From: Anodontia alba
Lineage: Eukaryota; Mollusca; Bivalvia; Lucinida; Lucinidae
Length of the DNA stretch: 64,000 bases
Reading direction: 5' to 3'
Assembly (NCBI GenBank): GCA_964016985.1
Contig: OZ024835.1
Coordinates: forward strand, 67,162,812-67,226,811
Positions 10,648 to 22,619 of this stretch are shown here, in pieces (the first letter of the stretch is position 1; every line of letters begins with the position of its first letter). The notes beneath the pieces are model-generated. The model had not been told where the DNA came from. It worked only from the letters and a program-made list of their open reading frames with translations, and searched no databases. A program made the position numbers and the translations under genes.

Positions 10648-10929
10648 CATTAGGAAAACACACCTGTTCAAATATATTGAAAATTTTACCACCCAAAAAA
10701 AAGGCAATTTTTCAGATAAAAAAATCTGATATTTTTCATATTTCTGCTCAAAACATAGATTGTGGGTACTGGTTAGAACCGCCTCATCGAGGCGGTTCTA
10801 ACGAGTACCCACAATCTATGTTTTTGAGCAGAAATAACAAAAATAATGTATACCCCTGTAAACCCCAGTTTTACTATATAAAAGTGGGATTTAAGGGGGT
10901 CAAAATTATATAGGTATGTTTTCGTGATG
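10648..10929. mobile_element. Family B MITE
   Basis: Complete, with a perfect hairpin around GAACCGCCTCATCGAGGCGG. Confidence 0.85.
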
Positions 10930-11021
10930 ATAAGAGGATGACTTCATGAGATGATTATCTAATAATACTTATGTGATATTTTTGCTACTTTTCTTATATT
11001 GTTGGCACTCTTAAATTGTCG

Positions 11022-11116
11022 CGATTTGATTAACTCTCATTGGCTAGAACTACCAATGTTCGATATTTCAATATTCCATGGTACCAATGATGTTTGAGCC
11101 ATTGAGGTTTGACTGT
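11022..11116. mobile_element. Family D pogo-like MITE, right half
   Basis: Ends GAGCCATTGAGGTTTGACTGTA minus its partner; the left end is missing. Confidence 0.55.
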
Positions 11117-11181
11117 AGATATCTTTCTTCTTTCTCCATGACAGCATATGTTGTGGAGAAATAAGAAAAATATTTTAACCA

Positions 11182-11415
11182 GGGCCCAGTTATTTAAAGT
11201 GTCGTTAGCTTAACGAGCTCGTTAAGGGTCATTTCGTTAACTGTTTTAGCGGATTCAATATACAATATTCTGATATTTTTTGCTGAAAAAATGTGAGTAG
11301 CTTTTGCACTCACATTTTTTTCAGCAAAAAATTTCAGCATATTTGCATATCACTCGATGTAAATTTTAATGAATCGTTAACTAACGACGTCGATAGCTTT
11401 GAACAACTGGGCCCA
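11182..11415. mobile_element. Family F MITE (GGGCCCAGTTGTTCAAAG ends)
   Basis: Ends GGGCCCAGTTATTTAAAGTG and the inverse of GGGCCCAGTTGTTCAAAGCT, followed inward by CGTTAGCTTAACGAGCTCGT. The centre has a GAAAAAATGTGAGTAGC hairpin. Confidence 0.75.
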
Positions 11416-11523
11416 GATATTCCTCTCATATTGCTATTATTCTGTCAAGCAGCAGTTTTTATATATATCAACAGGTAGTAAAATGGATTTTTTTTTAACT
11501 ATTCTGACAAGTATGGTAAAGTG

Positions 11524-11737
11524 TTCACCCTTGTCATGCTGAACCCAGATATATCCTGCCTTTGAAAACAGTGTAGATCCAGATCAGTTGGCTTCCGAAG
11601 AAGCCAACTGATCTGAATCTGCACTGTTTGCCATTAACTATGTGAATTTATAGCAACAATCCAGATCAAGTGATCTGATTGGCTGAAAATTGGAAGTGGT
11701 CGTGACATCTTAATTTATTCAGTAGGACAACGGTTAA
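11524..11737. mobile_element. TTAA MITE family A
   Basis: Nearly complete; left end TTCACCCTTGTC has lost one TTAA base. Confidence 0.8.
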
Positions 11738-11924
11738 AGTTTCTGAATAATTATGATAACTCTAATAGCCTATATCTGTAAGAATATATGAACAACACCG
11801 GCACTGACTGGATTACCTAGACATGCAGGCTGGTTTAGGTCTTTGACATTTGGCTATAACATAAGATTAATTTTTTACCTTGAATCTTACAATGTGAAAG
11901 CCCTATGACATTGTGAATATAGAA

Positions 11925-12145
11925 TTAACCCTTATCCTGCTGAATAATTTAATAAGCCACACCAGTTTCTGACTATCAGCCAATCAGATTACATCATATG
12001 TTTTCGTTCAAATTCACAAACTGAATGACAAACAGTGTAGATCCTGATCAGATGGCTTCTTCAGAATATCATCAGAAGCCATCTGATCTGGATCTACACT
12101 GTTTGCAATGGTAAGGGTTGTCATGGACAGCAGGATAAGGATTAA
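11925..12145. mobile_element. TTAA MITE family A, variant subfamily
   Basis: Ends TTAACCCTTATCCTGCTGAA and CAGGATAAGGATTAA; differs from the main type by AATTTAATAAGCCACACC and a TTTTCGTTCAAATTCAC block. The same variant is at 45714-46006. Confidence 0.75.
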
Positions 12146-12684
12146 CATGCAATACAGCTCACATGAATAGTGCATACTGATCACATAAAGCCAGACAAAT
12201 TGGTAAAAGCAGCAGCAATTTTTATCTAGGGTTCTCAGTATTTTCTGTTTTGGTCAAATCTCTCATGAAATTACAGGATATGTTACAAAAAGTACCTACT
12301 ATTTCCTTGAAGGATGCTGAGAAATCTTCCAAAATGGTGTACACAAAAAACTCATCCCAATACATTATATTTTCAATTAAGAACAAAAAAAAGGCATTTT
12401 CTTTTAAGGTTGGCTACATCATCATGAAATCTTTCTCAAAATTTCTGACTTCCACCCCTACCAACTCCCATGTAGCCAAAATTCCTCCTGTTTACTGAAG
12501 TGGTAAATTGTGGGGTATACCAGAATTCTACAAAACTGAAATAGTTCTTTTGCTGGCTGTGTATAAAACCTCAGAAATAATCTATGAAATTTTTTCATTA
12601 AAATGCCCAGCGAAAAAAGTCTTGAGCCTAACTTTGCGTAAGCACACTGCAGAGGCTCCAAAGTTGTATTAAAGCTAAAATCTT

Positions 12685-12954
12685 CATCACAAATACATAA
12701 CTATAATTTTGACCCCCTTAAACCCCCTTTTATATAGTAAAACTGGGGTTTACAGGGGTATACATTATTTTTAGGATTTCTGCTCAAAAGCATAGTTTGT
12801 GGGTACTCCACAGAACCACCCCGGCGAGGGGGTTCTAACGAGTACCCAAAATCTATATTTTGAGCAGAAATATGGAAAAAAAAATTATCTGAAAACTTTC
12901 AGTTTTTTGGTAGTGAAATGTTCAATATATCTAAATAGGCCTGTTTTCGTAATG
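12685..12954. mobile_element. Family B MITE
   Basis: Complete but worn; the hairpin tip reads ACCCCGGCGAGGGGG. Confidence 0.8.
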
Positions 12955-13219
12955 AACCTACAGAATATACATGAGAACAGATTTAAAAAGTCAAATGACA
13001 ACACTATTATTAACACATTTATAAATGTGACCAAAACAAACAAATACTGATGCATTGATGGAAAAGCAACAAAATCAGAAAGGAATTCATGAAACTTGTG
13101 ACCAGTGTAGCCTCATACCAACCAACCAATCAAGGAAATCTGACCACAGCCTATTTTTCAGTAAAGAGAATTGGTGAGCTCTAATGACTTCTATAGGCCA
13201 AAACATTTTGTTTCCTATT

Positions 13220-13482
13220 CATTACGAAAACACACCTATTCAAATATATTGAAAATTTTACCACCAAAAAATGAAAATTTTCAGATAAAAATTTCTTTTT
13301 CATATTTCTGCTCAAAATATAGACTGTGGTCACTCGTTAGAACTGCCTCAATGAGGCAGTTCTAACGAGTACCCACAATCTATGTTTTTGAGCAGAAATA
13401 AGTAAAATAATGTAAACCCTAGCTTACTATATAAAATAGGGGCTTAAGGGGGTCAAAATTATATGGACATGTTTTCATGATG
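13220..13482. mobile_element. Family B MITE
   Basis: Complete, slightly shortened in the TAAACCCC block. Confidence 0.8.
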
Positions 13483-13489
13483 TCTGCAT

Positions 13490-14322
13490 GAAAACATGCA
13501 GATACTCATTAGAATTGCACTGTGCAAAATTTACATCAAACCAAAGATGAATCGAATCAGTGATGTTAGGAAATAATGGTCTTAAAATTTAAACGAAAAC
13601 TTTTAACATTTTTAAAATTCTAAGGCTGTGACCTCGACCCAAGTCATGGTCATGAGTGCTGATAAAAACTTTTCACTAGTATCTATCATGATACCCAATA
13701 GGAACTAAATCTATTGTGCACTTTGGAAGTAATGAGATCCTAAAAATCTTTGACGTAAAATTTTAACAAGAAAATTCTGTGACCTTGACATGACCTAGGG
13801 TGGTGGGGATGGTACTGCACAAAATTTTGGACCAATATGTATCATCATACCAAAGATGAATCAAATCAGTGATAAGGTTAGGATTTAATGAGGTCTTTAA
13901 AACTTTAACGAAAACTTTAACATTTAAAGTCCAAGTCTGTAACCTTGACCTCAAGGTCATGGTCATGAGTGCTGATGGTGCTGATAAAAACCTTTTGACC
14001 AGTATCTATCATGATACCAAATAGGAACTAAATCAATTATTTAGTTTAGAAGAAATGAAATCCTAATAACTTTGACGTAAAATTTTAACATGAAAATTCT
14101 AAGTCTGTGACCTTGACCTTGACATGACCTAGGGTGGTGGGGATGGTACTGTGCAAAATTTTGGATCAATATGCATCATCATACCAAAGATGAATCAAAT
14201 CAGTGATAAGGTTAGGAAATAATGAGGTCTTAAAAACTTTAATGAAAACTTTAACATTTGTGGACGCCGACGCCGAGGGTAGTACAATAGCTCTCCGTGA
14301 ACGTTGTTCAGGCGAGCTAATA
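13490..14322. mobile_element. Pearl/Helentron-like element with ~315-bp core units
   Basis: Two core units repeat GATGAATCAAATCAGTGATA, GACCTTGACCT and TATCTATCATGATACC. A short GACGCCGACGCCG run follows, then the terminal hairpin AGCTCTCCGTGAACGTTGTT/CAGGCGAGCT ending CTAA. It is inserted within a family C hairpin (fragments at 13483-13520 and 14323-14360). Confidence 0.65.
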
Positions 14323-14477
14323 AAAATTATCTGGATACCCCTCTTATCTGGAGCCATGCAGTAATAGTGGACACAGAACAGTCAAACCATATGAATGGCA
14401 TGCCAGTCTGGGTCTACACTGGTCAAAGTTCATAAAGAGCCCTTTCTAACTTGCCATACAGCTAACTTAGCCCTTAC

Positions 14478-14630
14478 ATGTCCACAAAGGGGCCACCTTC
14501 CAGTGAGCATCATTCATAAGGTGACATTCACGGTTCTTTTTCTTACAAAATGGGTGGTTCATACTCCCTTTAGTTTTCACAATGTCTTTAGACTTCCAAC
14601 TCGATGATAAGGAAGAGTTTTTATACTTCC
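14478..14630 (-). CDS. SULF: SULF exon 14: second (duplicated) CX6CX7WX5W module
   Basis: A strong pyrimidine-rich acceptor (CTTTCCTTATCAG|GG) and donor ACAT|GTAAGG bound a 153-base exon, phase 1-1. It encodes KYKNSSLSSSWKSK, then NHPFCKKKNRECHLMNDAHW and KVAPLW, with the module spacing intact and no stop. The frame is open and the motif residues are kept, which argues against a pseudo-exon. Joined to E16 it reads PLWT-Y-GPFC. Joined to E15 at its best acceptor, the split codon is T+AG, a stop. Confidence 0.82.
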
Positions 14631-14694
14631 CTGATAAGGAAAGAGAGAAGAGAAAATAGAAAATCAGACAAGTACTGAGAAAAGAAATGAGAAA

Positions 14695-14756
14695 TAGAAA
14701 ACACGCACGCATGCATGCATGCGTGCTTGCACACACACACACACACAAACACACAC
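14695..14756. repeat. Mixed (CA)n/(GCAT)n microsatellite upstream of E14
   Basis: ACACGCACGCATGCATGCAT then (CA)n, about 65 bases upstream of the E14 acceptor. Confidence 0.9.
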
Positions 14757-14958
14757 ATCGGTGCAATAGTCCTAATACAAATAAAGAACTGTGTTGAAGT
14801 TTATGCTGCACCTGTGTACTAAAAAGCTAATACAAGAACAAGAAGACAGAAGAGTGAGAGTTGTCATCCTTGTTTCAGTGAGATAAAACAATCCATGTGA
14901 AACTGTAGAGCTTTACAGCATTGCCTATTCAACTATAATGAAAATTTTACCATCAAAA

Positions 14959-15240
14959 CATCACGAAAACGCGCCTATATAGTTTTGACCCCCTTAAACC
15001 CCACTTTTATATAGTAAAACTGGGGTTTAAAGGGGTATACATTATTTTTCATATTTCTGCTCAAAAACATAGATTGTGGGTACTCGTTAGAACTGCCTCA
15101 CCGAGGCGGTTCTAACAATTACCCACAATCTGTGTTTTGAGAAAAAAAAAAAGAAAAATATCAGAATTTTTTATCTGAAAATTTTCCTTTTTTTGGTTGT
15201 AAAATTTTCAATATATTTGAATAGGCATGTTTTCGTAATG
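14959..15240. mobile_element. Family B MITE
   Basis: Complete; directly abuts a second, inverted-orientation partial copy at 15241. Confidence 0.8.
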
Positions 15241-15457
15241 AAATGGAAATTTTCAGATAAAAAATTCTGACATTTTTCATATTTCTGCTCAAAACATAGA
15301 TTGTAGGTATTCATTAGAACTGCCTCCGTGAGGCAGTTCTAATGAGTACCCACAATCTATGTTTTCGAACAGGAAGAAGAAAAATAATATATATGCCTGT
15401 AAACCCAAGTAGTGGGGTTTTAGGGGGTCAAAATTATATACGCATGTTTTCATGATG
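15241..15457. mobile_element. Family B MITE, partial, head to tail with the previous copy
   Basis: Lacks the CATTACGAAAAC end; a stray piece of that end lies at 14927-14957, on the far side of the neighbouring copy, which suggests the neighbour inserted into this one. Confidence 0.7.
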
Positions 15458-15831
15458 TTGTAGACTTTTCCACTGAGATAAAACAATCGATGAAGTGAAA
15501 CTGTAAAGTTTTACAGTTTGTAGATTTCATTTAGAGTGAACACTAAGGTGGATGCTATGATGAATGCAGCTGGATGTCAGGGTAGACATAAGTACACAGG
15601 AATGATAGAACTGACAGAAACTTGCATGACTAAGTTGCCCATGCCAACAAAGGTGTGACAATGGTGCAACAAAAATAGATAAAGTTGGTTTTATTAACTA
15701 CGTGTAATTAATGTCCAACACCCATAGCTGTAGATTTGTAAAGATAACTTGATAATTATTTTTTTTATTTCTCCACCACTGGCACATGGTCAATTAGTAG
15801 TAAATATAAATATAATAAAAAAAAAAAATAG

Positions 15832-16560
<729 letters not shown>

Positions 16561-16654
16561 TGTAAAAATGGTTTCAGTAATTAATTAATGCCCTGCATCT
16601 ACATCACCAGATACAAATGAAATAATTATCTGGATACTATATTTGACCTAATTA

Positions 16655-16975
16655 CCACATTGTGCGCTTAGGTATTTCAAAATTACTTGAAAAAAAAAAA
16701 AACGTGTAGTAAAATATCCACCTAATAAGGGCACACATTAATGAAAGATCAGCAGAGGACTTCATGAGGATCTGATTTAATGATGCTTATGCAATATTAT
16801 TTTCTGATTTTCTTTGTAAAAGCGTATGTTGTGGGTACTCTTTTGAATTGCCTTGACTTGTCAAGGCAATTCAAATGAGTACCCACAACATATGTTTTTT
16901 ATTAAGGAGTACATAAAATTACACTGGCTGTAATCTAAAGGCTACTTTACAGCTTTACTGTACGCTTATAGGAGC
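16655..16975. mobile_element. Hairpin repeat of the ACCACATTGTGCGCTTAGG type
   Basis: Contains GTTGTGGGTACTCTTTTGAA and its inverse around CTTGACTTGTCAAGGCAA. Related worn copies: 50590-50775, 51465-51690, 61590-62165. Confidence 0.55.
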
Positions 16976-17189
16976 ATGAGTGGTAATTAGTATGAATAAA
17001 GCAATCATTTTTTTTTATTTCTCCACTTAAACGTATGTAATGAGTACTTATTATAAGCGACTTGCCAAGACAAGTTCCTATGCTTTAACGGAGAATAGGC
17101 AAAGTGTCAATAATTTTTGGCTTAAGAAAACATATGGCACTGTCAAATATTGCACCTCAAATTTGGGATTTTCTCTCAACACTAAAATA

Positions 17190-17455
17190 TAACTTTGAGT
17201 GTCCTAGCTGAAATTCCAAGAAAATAGAGTGTCCTAGTTGAAATCCCAAGCTGAAATCCCAAGAAAATAGGTTTGATACTTTGAGTGTCCTAGCTGTAAT
17301 CCTAAGAAAATTGGTTTGACACATTAGGTGTCCTAGCTGAAATCTAAAGAAAAAAGGTTTGACACTTTAAGTGTCCTAGCTGAAATCTCAGGAAAATAGA
17401 TATGTTTGACACGTTAAGTGTCCCAGCTGAAATCTCAAGAAAATAGGTTTGACAT
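17190..17455. repeat. ~50-bp minisatellite
   Basis: About six units of GTGTCCTAGCTGAAATCYCA AGAAAATAGGTTTGACAC. Confidence 0.85.
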
Positions 17456-17774
17456 TTCACACAAACTGCATGAATATACAACCATACAACTCATTCATTT
17501 ACTTGAAACAGAGTCCAAAAGGAACTAATGTGAATGCAAAGGGATTTGGTTTTAAAACTATGGGCACACAACTAAAGGACAGAGAAAATTCTACTAGCTG
17601 TTGACTATTACAAATGTTAAAAAGAAAATACCATATTCCACCTAATTACCTCTCTGTGCACTTAGGTTTTTAAAAAATACTGGGACATGACACTTATGCG
17701 AAGTTTTTATGTTTTTGATTTTTTTTCTTGAGTTTCTTTATCAAATCCTATGTTGTGGGTACTCATTTGAACTG

Positions 17775-17850
17775 CATCAACAAGTTGAACCTGCGACCTC
17801 CTGGTCTCCAGTCGGACGGCGCATCTAACTGAGCCACCGAGGCCGGCGTA
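17775..17850 (-). mobile_element. SINE S1 head fragment (tRNA-like)
   Basis: On the minus strand GCCTCGGTGGCTCAGTTAGA (A box) and GGTCGCAGGTTCAAC (B box) are seen without a SINE body. Confidence 0.75.
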
Positions 17851-18440
17851 CATACAGATGGGACGATGACGTTGAAAAAGGGCCATAACTCCCATAATAA
17901 TTGAAGGATTTTACCTTAAATCAAGCTTGACCTATATTTCATGATATACCTGTGTATAAAATATGAATCCAATACACTAATCTTTTCAAAAGACATGTCT
18001 TTCCTAAATTTCCAAAAACATTTCTTTCCTAAATTTCCATACCATTTCTTTTCTAAATTTCCATTTCCTTCCTAAATTTGTTGGTTCTTCATTGTGTGTA
18101 TGTGTGTGCATGTGTGTGTTTCATGAATGCTTGATGGAACAGCTAACAGTGAAGATCGTGATCAGCTCTTGAGCATTTTGTAAGAAAATAAATTTTAGGA
18201 CAAATACCATGTAGATATTATTTCTACATTTTATTATGGAAATGTAAAAGGTCCATTTTCTGTCAAAATAATAAAAAAAAAAAATGAAAATAAAAAGAAG
18301 TCTCAAAAGTATTTTAAAAATTTTATGTTATAATATTAGATGTCACATTAATTAAAGAACATTATCAATCCAAATGTGCCTTTAAAAAACTGTGCCCTCG
18401 ATACATAAACCATAACTGTCAAAGGATAAGAAAAAGAAAA
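17851..18440. other. Intron flank downstream of E13, low-complexity pieces only
   Basis: Short TTCCTAAATTTCCA repeats (17985-18085), a GTGTGTATGTGTGTG run at 18093 and a small hairpin fragment near 18140; no exon signal. Confidence 0.5.
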
Positions 18441-18444
18441 TTAC

Positions 18445-18590
18445 CTCTCCAGTATGGTGGCGTCTTCCACTGGTCATTGGTCTGTGTGGTACATTTCATA
18501 TTACTGTGGTTACATTTTTTGGCTTTCTTCCTTCCGAGATAGTCGGGGTAATAATCATCCTCCTCGGTGCTGTCATCAATGTCAAAATCA
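18445..18590 (-). CDS. SULF: SULF exon 13: first CX6CX7WX5W module
   Basis: Acceptor ATTTCCAG|T and donor AGAG|GTAATT give 146 bases, phase 2 to phase 1. An acidic lead (DFDIDDSTEEDDYYPDYLG) is followed by KKCNHSNMKCTTQTNDQWK and TPPYWR, fitting CX6CX7WX5W exactly as vertebrate CSLPGLTCFTHDNNHW plus QTAPFW does. It is the only one of the three module exons whose entry phase matches the donor of E12, so it must come first. Spliced directly to E16 it reads YWR-D-GPFCFC. Confidence 0.92.
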
Positions 18591-18699
18591 CTGGAAATTG
18601 AAATAACTACGTCATAAGAAATGCTGTATTTGCCCTGAATATTAGTACACCTTCACTCATTGTCATATCTTGTCATAAAATTTAAACAAGATCATTTAC

Positions 18700-18845
18700 T
18701 AGCTGTTTTACTGTCTAACTAACATGTAGCTGGATGAGAGACAAATAATGTAGACCCTGATCAGATGCCACATTCTGTGGCATCTGATCTGGGTCTACAC
18801 TGTTTGCTTAGGCCTGCTTGTCCCAATACTTAGGGTTATTATGGT
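18700..18845. mobile_element. Family J hairpin repeat
   Basis: Core ATGTAGACCCTGATCAGATG with inverse CATCTGATCTGGGTCTACAC around CCACATTCTGTGG. Confidence 0.6.
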
Positions 18846-18959
18846 AAGAGCTCACCTGGCAGGCATATTTTGTACAATGCAATTTTTGCAAAATGTGCAG
18901 GCTGGTCCGTCTTTGCATTTAAATTGTCCAAAAAATCTCTTCTCACTGAAAAGCTATAA

Positions 18960-19262
18960 ATAATCCATTGTCCTGCTGAATCCTGATATATCCTGCCTTT
19001 GCAAACAGTGTAGATCTAGATCTGTTGGCTTCTGAAGAAGCCAGCTGATCTGGATCTGCATTGTTTGCCATTAAGTATGTGAATTTGTATCAACAATGTG
19101 GATCATGTAAACTGATCTTCTGAAGAAGCCAACTGATCTGGATCTGCACTGTTTGCCATTAAGTATGTGAATTTGTATCAACAATGTGAATCAAGTAAAC
19201 TGATTGGCTGAAAATGGGAAGTGGGCATGGCAACCTAATTTGTTCAGCACTGCAAGAGATGA
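18960..19262. mobile_element. TTAA MITE family A with internal duplication
   Basis: The right arm segment (CTTCTGAAGAAGCCAACTGA to TCAACAATGTG) is present twice, near 19025-19100 and 19108-19190. Confidence 0.75.
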
Positions 19263-19850
19263 CTAAAAATGCTAACAGCGGTCTTCACTGCTTGCCTATA
19301 TTTTGTATTGTACTGTATAATGGTAATATGACACAATGTGAGGAAATTTAGCTTACTTCATGTATGCCCAGCTAGCACTCAGATCAACATACACAATGTT
19401 TCAGTCCAATTTGGAAATAACTGTATTGAAAATTTTCATTTGGGGAGGTAAATCTTCAGTTTTACTGTCTTAAATTTTGTTTTAGGGCTCCGCTGACTGT
19501 GTGGCCACAAAACGAAATTCCCGACCTCATTTTAAAGCGCCACGTCAACAATATTTCTGACCTTAACACCCACAATATACCTCCCCAAATGAAAAATTTC
19601 ATAATGCTTATCTCCATTCTAATGCACTTTGTCAGCTTTAAAATCCCTGAGGAACCTCTAATGCTCGTTTTGTTAAAAACCTTGCATTATTTGCAGAAAG
19701 TGGTAAGCGCTGTGTAAAACCAAAGTACCTTAGAAAGAGAGTCTTGCTATTTGGCTGAAGAAGCCTTGGCTCTTGGCTCTTGGCAATCCACATAGTGCCA
19801 CTGAAGTCTCTAATCAGACTGCTGATCTGAGTCTAACCTGGATGCAAATC
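19263..19850. other. Intron sequence with one short inverted repeat
   Basis: GAAAATTTTCATTTGGGGAG at about 19428 recurs inverted near 19580. An open frame on the plus strand (19499-19717) matches no family I recognise. Confidence 0.4.
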
Positions 19851-19851
19851 A

Positions 19852-20216
19852 GGGCCCAGTTGTTCAAATCTAACGACATCATTAGTTAACGATTCATTAA
19901 AATTTACATTGATATGCAAATATGCTGAAATTTTTTTGATGAAAAAATGTGACACATTTTTTTAGCAAAAAATATCAGAATATTGTATATTGCATCTGCT
20001 AAAACAGTTAACGAAATGACCCTTAACGAGCTCGTTAAGCTAATGATGCCATTCTGAATGCAAATCAGGGCCCAGTTGTTCAAAGCTAATGACATCATTA
20101 GTTAACGATTCGTTAAAATTTACATTGAGTGATATGCAAATATGCTGAAATTTTTTAATGAAAAAATGTGTGTAGCTTTTGCAGTGCTAACGACGCTTTA
20201 AACAATTGGGTCCAGT
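19852..20216. mobile_element. Two partial family F MITEs in tandem
   Basis: CAAATCAGGGCCCAGTTGTT occurs at both 19847 and 20059, so the second copy repeats flank as well as element. Confidence 0.65.
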
Positions 20217-20274
20217 TCCTGTACTTGTGACCCTAGCATGAAAAGCACCAAAATGCTAGTTCCCTCTCTCTTAC

Positions 20275-20459
20275 TTTCTATAAGGCTCATAATCACTGTC
20301 ATAGTTGTAAGACGTCATCTCATCATCACAGTCACACTCCTCTTCTCCTCCATTGTAGTTAGAATTGGTGCCGTGATCAAGATAAACATTACTATCTACT
20401 ATGTCATATTTATGCCTCTTTCTGTGCTTTTGTTGTTTTTTCATATTCTTTCTGATTTT
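20275..20459 (-). CDS. SULF: SULF exon 12: basic then acidic linker
   Basis: Acceptor TTTTTTCCAG|AAA and donor GAAA|GTAAGA give 185 bases, phase 0 to phase 2. It encodes KIRKNMKKQQKHRKRHKYD, continuing the helix of E11, then an acidic stretch with NGGEEECDCDDEM and SDYEPYR. The CDC pair corresponds to the CSC of vertebrate PEECSCSKQ. The sequence is otherwise poorly conserved, so the call rests on splice signals, phase and position. Confidence 0.87.
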
Positions 20460-20513
20460 CTGGAAAAAAGAAGAGGTATCTTTATGTACAGAAGAGGATT
20501 TGTTAAAGAAGAG

Positions 20514-20735
20514 TACACCACAATCTCTTTATAATACTATTGTTGGGGTCCATAGCATAAACCATGTTAGTTAATCAACTGCATTATATCCAAATAAAAA
20601 TGTATAGATTATATTGAAAAATGACCATTTATGGTCATTTTTCAATATAATCTATACATTTTTGGGATCCATCATTGAACCGTGTTATATCCAAAATCGT
20701 GTTATAACGAAGCGTTATACAGAGGTTGAAGTGTA
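20514..20735. mobile_element. Family E MITE with 33-base perfect palindromic core
   Basis: Ends near TACACCACAATCTCTTTATA and CAGAGGTTGAAGTGTA; core AAAAATGTATAGATTATATT and its exact inverse (20599-20663). It starts about 54 bases upstream of the E12 acceptor. Confidence 0.75.
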
Positions 20736-20754
20736 CATGTATTTGATGATTGAT

Positions 20755-20880
20755 GGGTTAATTTTCTCAATTTCTCCACCATAAAATTGTTGTGGGTACT
20801 CATTAAGAGCACCTCAGTGAGGTACTTCTCATGAGTACCAACAAAACATATGTTTTATGGAGAAATAAGACAGGCAAAAA
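20755..20880. mobile_element. Family C hairpin
   Basis: TTGTGGGTACTCATTAAGAG with worn inverse, flanked by TTTCTCCACCATAA and its inverse. Confidence 0.65.
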
Positions 20881-21011
20881 CAATCTTAATATCTGCCATT
20901 GCTCCATAAGCACTTATTGAAAGGTCATGGACAATCTTTAAGTTCACCATTGCTCTCAAAGCACTTTATTAAAGACAACAGACTTGCCCAATACTATTTT
21001 CAATCAACTGC

Positions 21012-21413
21012 TTAACCCTTGTCCTGCTGAATAAATTAAGATGTCACACCCACTTCTACTTTTCAGCCAATCAGATTGCTTGATCTGGATTGTTGTTATA
21101 AATTCCCATCAGAAGTCAACTGATCTGGATCTTTGTTTGTGTTGAGGTTTTACGGCCCAGTCAACCCAATGGGGTCATGTTGAGCGCGGTCAGTTTACCT
21201 AACCACACGTTTACTGGGCAGGCTTAGTCCTCTAAGCGGTTAACCAGTATTGTGCACATTCTTTCGCCAGAAACTGACAACTGACAACTGCCCTTCTTGA
21301 ATCAGCGGAAGGGAGAGAATGACCGTAGAAAATATTTCATGATCAATCTCCACGAAAGAATGTTGCCACACTGATTGCAAAGACAGGACATATCCGGGTT
21401 CAGCAGGACAAGA
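21012..21413. mobile_element. TTAA MITE family A, split by a SINE
   Basis: Left end TTAACCCTTGTCCTGCTGAA, right part CAGCAGGACAAG. The SINE at 21133-21372 sits in the core. Confidence 0.75.
21133..21372 (-). mobile_element. SINE S1, headless copy
   Basis: Tail and body (TTTGTTTGTGTTGAGG, ACGGCCCAGTCAACCC) to CCACGAAAGAATGTTGCC; the tRNA-like head is missing. Confidence 0.75.
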
Positions 21414-21553
21414 ATCATGTGATTGTAACTAAAGCCTGGAACTGGCTGTAACACTGTTTCTGCACATGACTCTCATGTAGATAATCTGAAAGGTTACCAT
21501 TGTTCTGACAGCACCTTATCAAAGGTCATAGGTTCAATTTTGTAATTTTCACT

Positions 21554-21772
21554 TTAACCCATTGTACCCGTAAAAAGGTAATTGGCAAACAGTGCAGACC
21601 CAGTTCAGACGCCGCAGAATGTGGCGTCTGATCAGGGTCTCCACTGTTTGCAAATAGTTTAGCCATTTTTCTTTAGGAATATGTAAATTTCATAGCCCGC
21701 TGTACCTAAAATTGAAATTGGACTCTTCCAATATATAGTGTGGGAGAGTCTAATCCGTCTACAATGGGTTAA
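21554..21772. mobile_element. Family G hairpin repeat
   Basis: Near-complete: left CCCATTGTACCCG, right CTACAATGGGTTAA, core GTGCAGACCCAGTTCAGACG with inverse, and AATATATAGTGTGGGAGAG near the right end. Confidence 0.75.
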
Positions 21773-22128
21773 AGAGGGTGGATGCATTGATACTTCTCTT
21801 TAGCTTTAACCTGAGTGCACACTCACAAATGTGTGCTAGGTGTAGACCAAGCTTTTGTGAAAGCCCAATACTTGTTCACACTTATATTAATCTTGTTGAA
21901 CATTTCTGCACAGTTTTATGAAAATCTAGCGAAAACTGCAACTCTGCTAGATAAACATACCGAATGGCCGATTACTCTTGAATACAATATTATAATACCT
22001 CTATCAAACTTTGTTTGCTTCGGCATAATAAAACATAATAGGTTGGTCACCCTGCTTCTCGGGGTAAAAAAAAACAGTGTTATAAATGGTGATAAGGAGA
22101 AGAATAAGAAATTTCATACTTTCGTTCT

Positions 22129-22372
22129 GGGCCCGGTTGTTCAAAGCGTCGTTAGCTTAACGAACTCGTTAAGGGTCATTTCGTTAACTATTTTAGCGGA
22201 TTCAATACACAATATTTTGATATTTTTTGCTGAAAAAATGTGAGTAGCTTTTGCACTGCAAAAGCTACTCACATTTTTTCAGCAAAAAATTTGAGCATAT
22301 TTGCATATCACTCGATTTAAATTTTAACGAATCGTTAACTAACGACATCGTTAGTTTTGAACAACTGGGCCC
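22129..22372. mobile_element. Family F MITE, best-preserved copy
   Basis: Ends GGGCCCGGTTGTTCAAAGCG and inverse of GGGCCCAGTTGTTCAAAACT; perfect hairpin AATGTGAGTAGCTTTTGCA at the centre. It ends 87 bases from the E11 donor. Confidence 0.8.
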
Positions 22373-22458
22373 AGATCCTAGTTTTTACATGCTACAATGT
22401 ATACAGATATGGAATATATTTGAATAAAATATGTTTCAACCAAAACTGATAAACACAC

Positions 22459-22619
22459 CTTCAAATTTTTTAACCGCTTTCTAGTCTCCTCAATCATCTC
22501 GTCGAGTTTAAGTTTATGCTTGTCCCACTTTTCTGGATTCCGCAGTAATTCCTGGTCACAGGTAAATGTATCATTTGGGTAAAATCTACATCTCTGTCTG
22601 TTCAGTTCTAGCTGTTGGG
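22459..22619 (-). CDS. SULF: SULF exon 11: NDTFTC segment with coiled-coil-like helix
   Basis: Acceptor TGTATTAAG|CC and donor TTGAAG|GTGTGT give 161 bases, phase 1 to phase 0. It encodes RCRFYPNDTFTCDQELL, the counterpart of KCFILPNDSIHCERELY, then WDKHKLKLDEMIEETRKRL, a charged helix likely to form a coiled coil. The acceptor is AAG, weaker than the usual CAG or TAG. Confidence 0.92.

Noticed and set aside
17775..17850. Possible tRNA gene
   Set aside because: It has A and B boxes but no tRNA fold; it matches the head of SINE S1.
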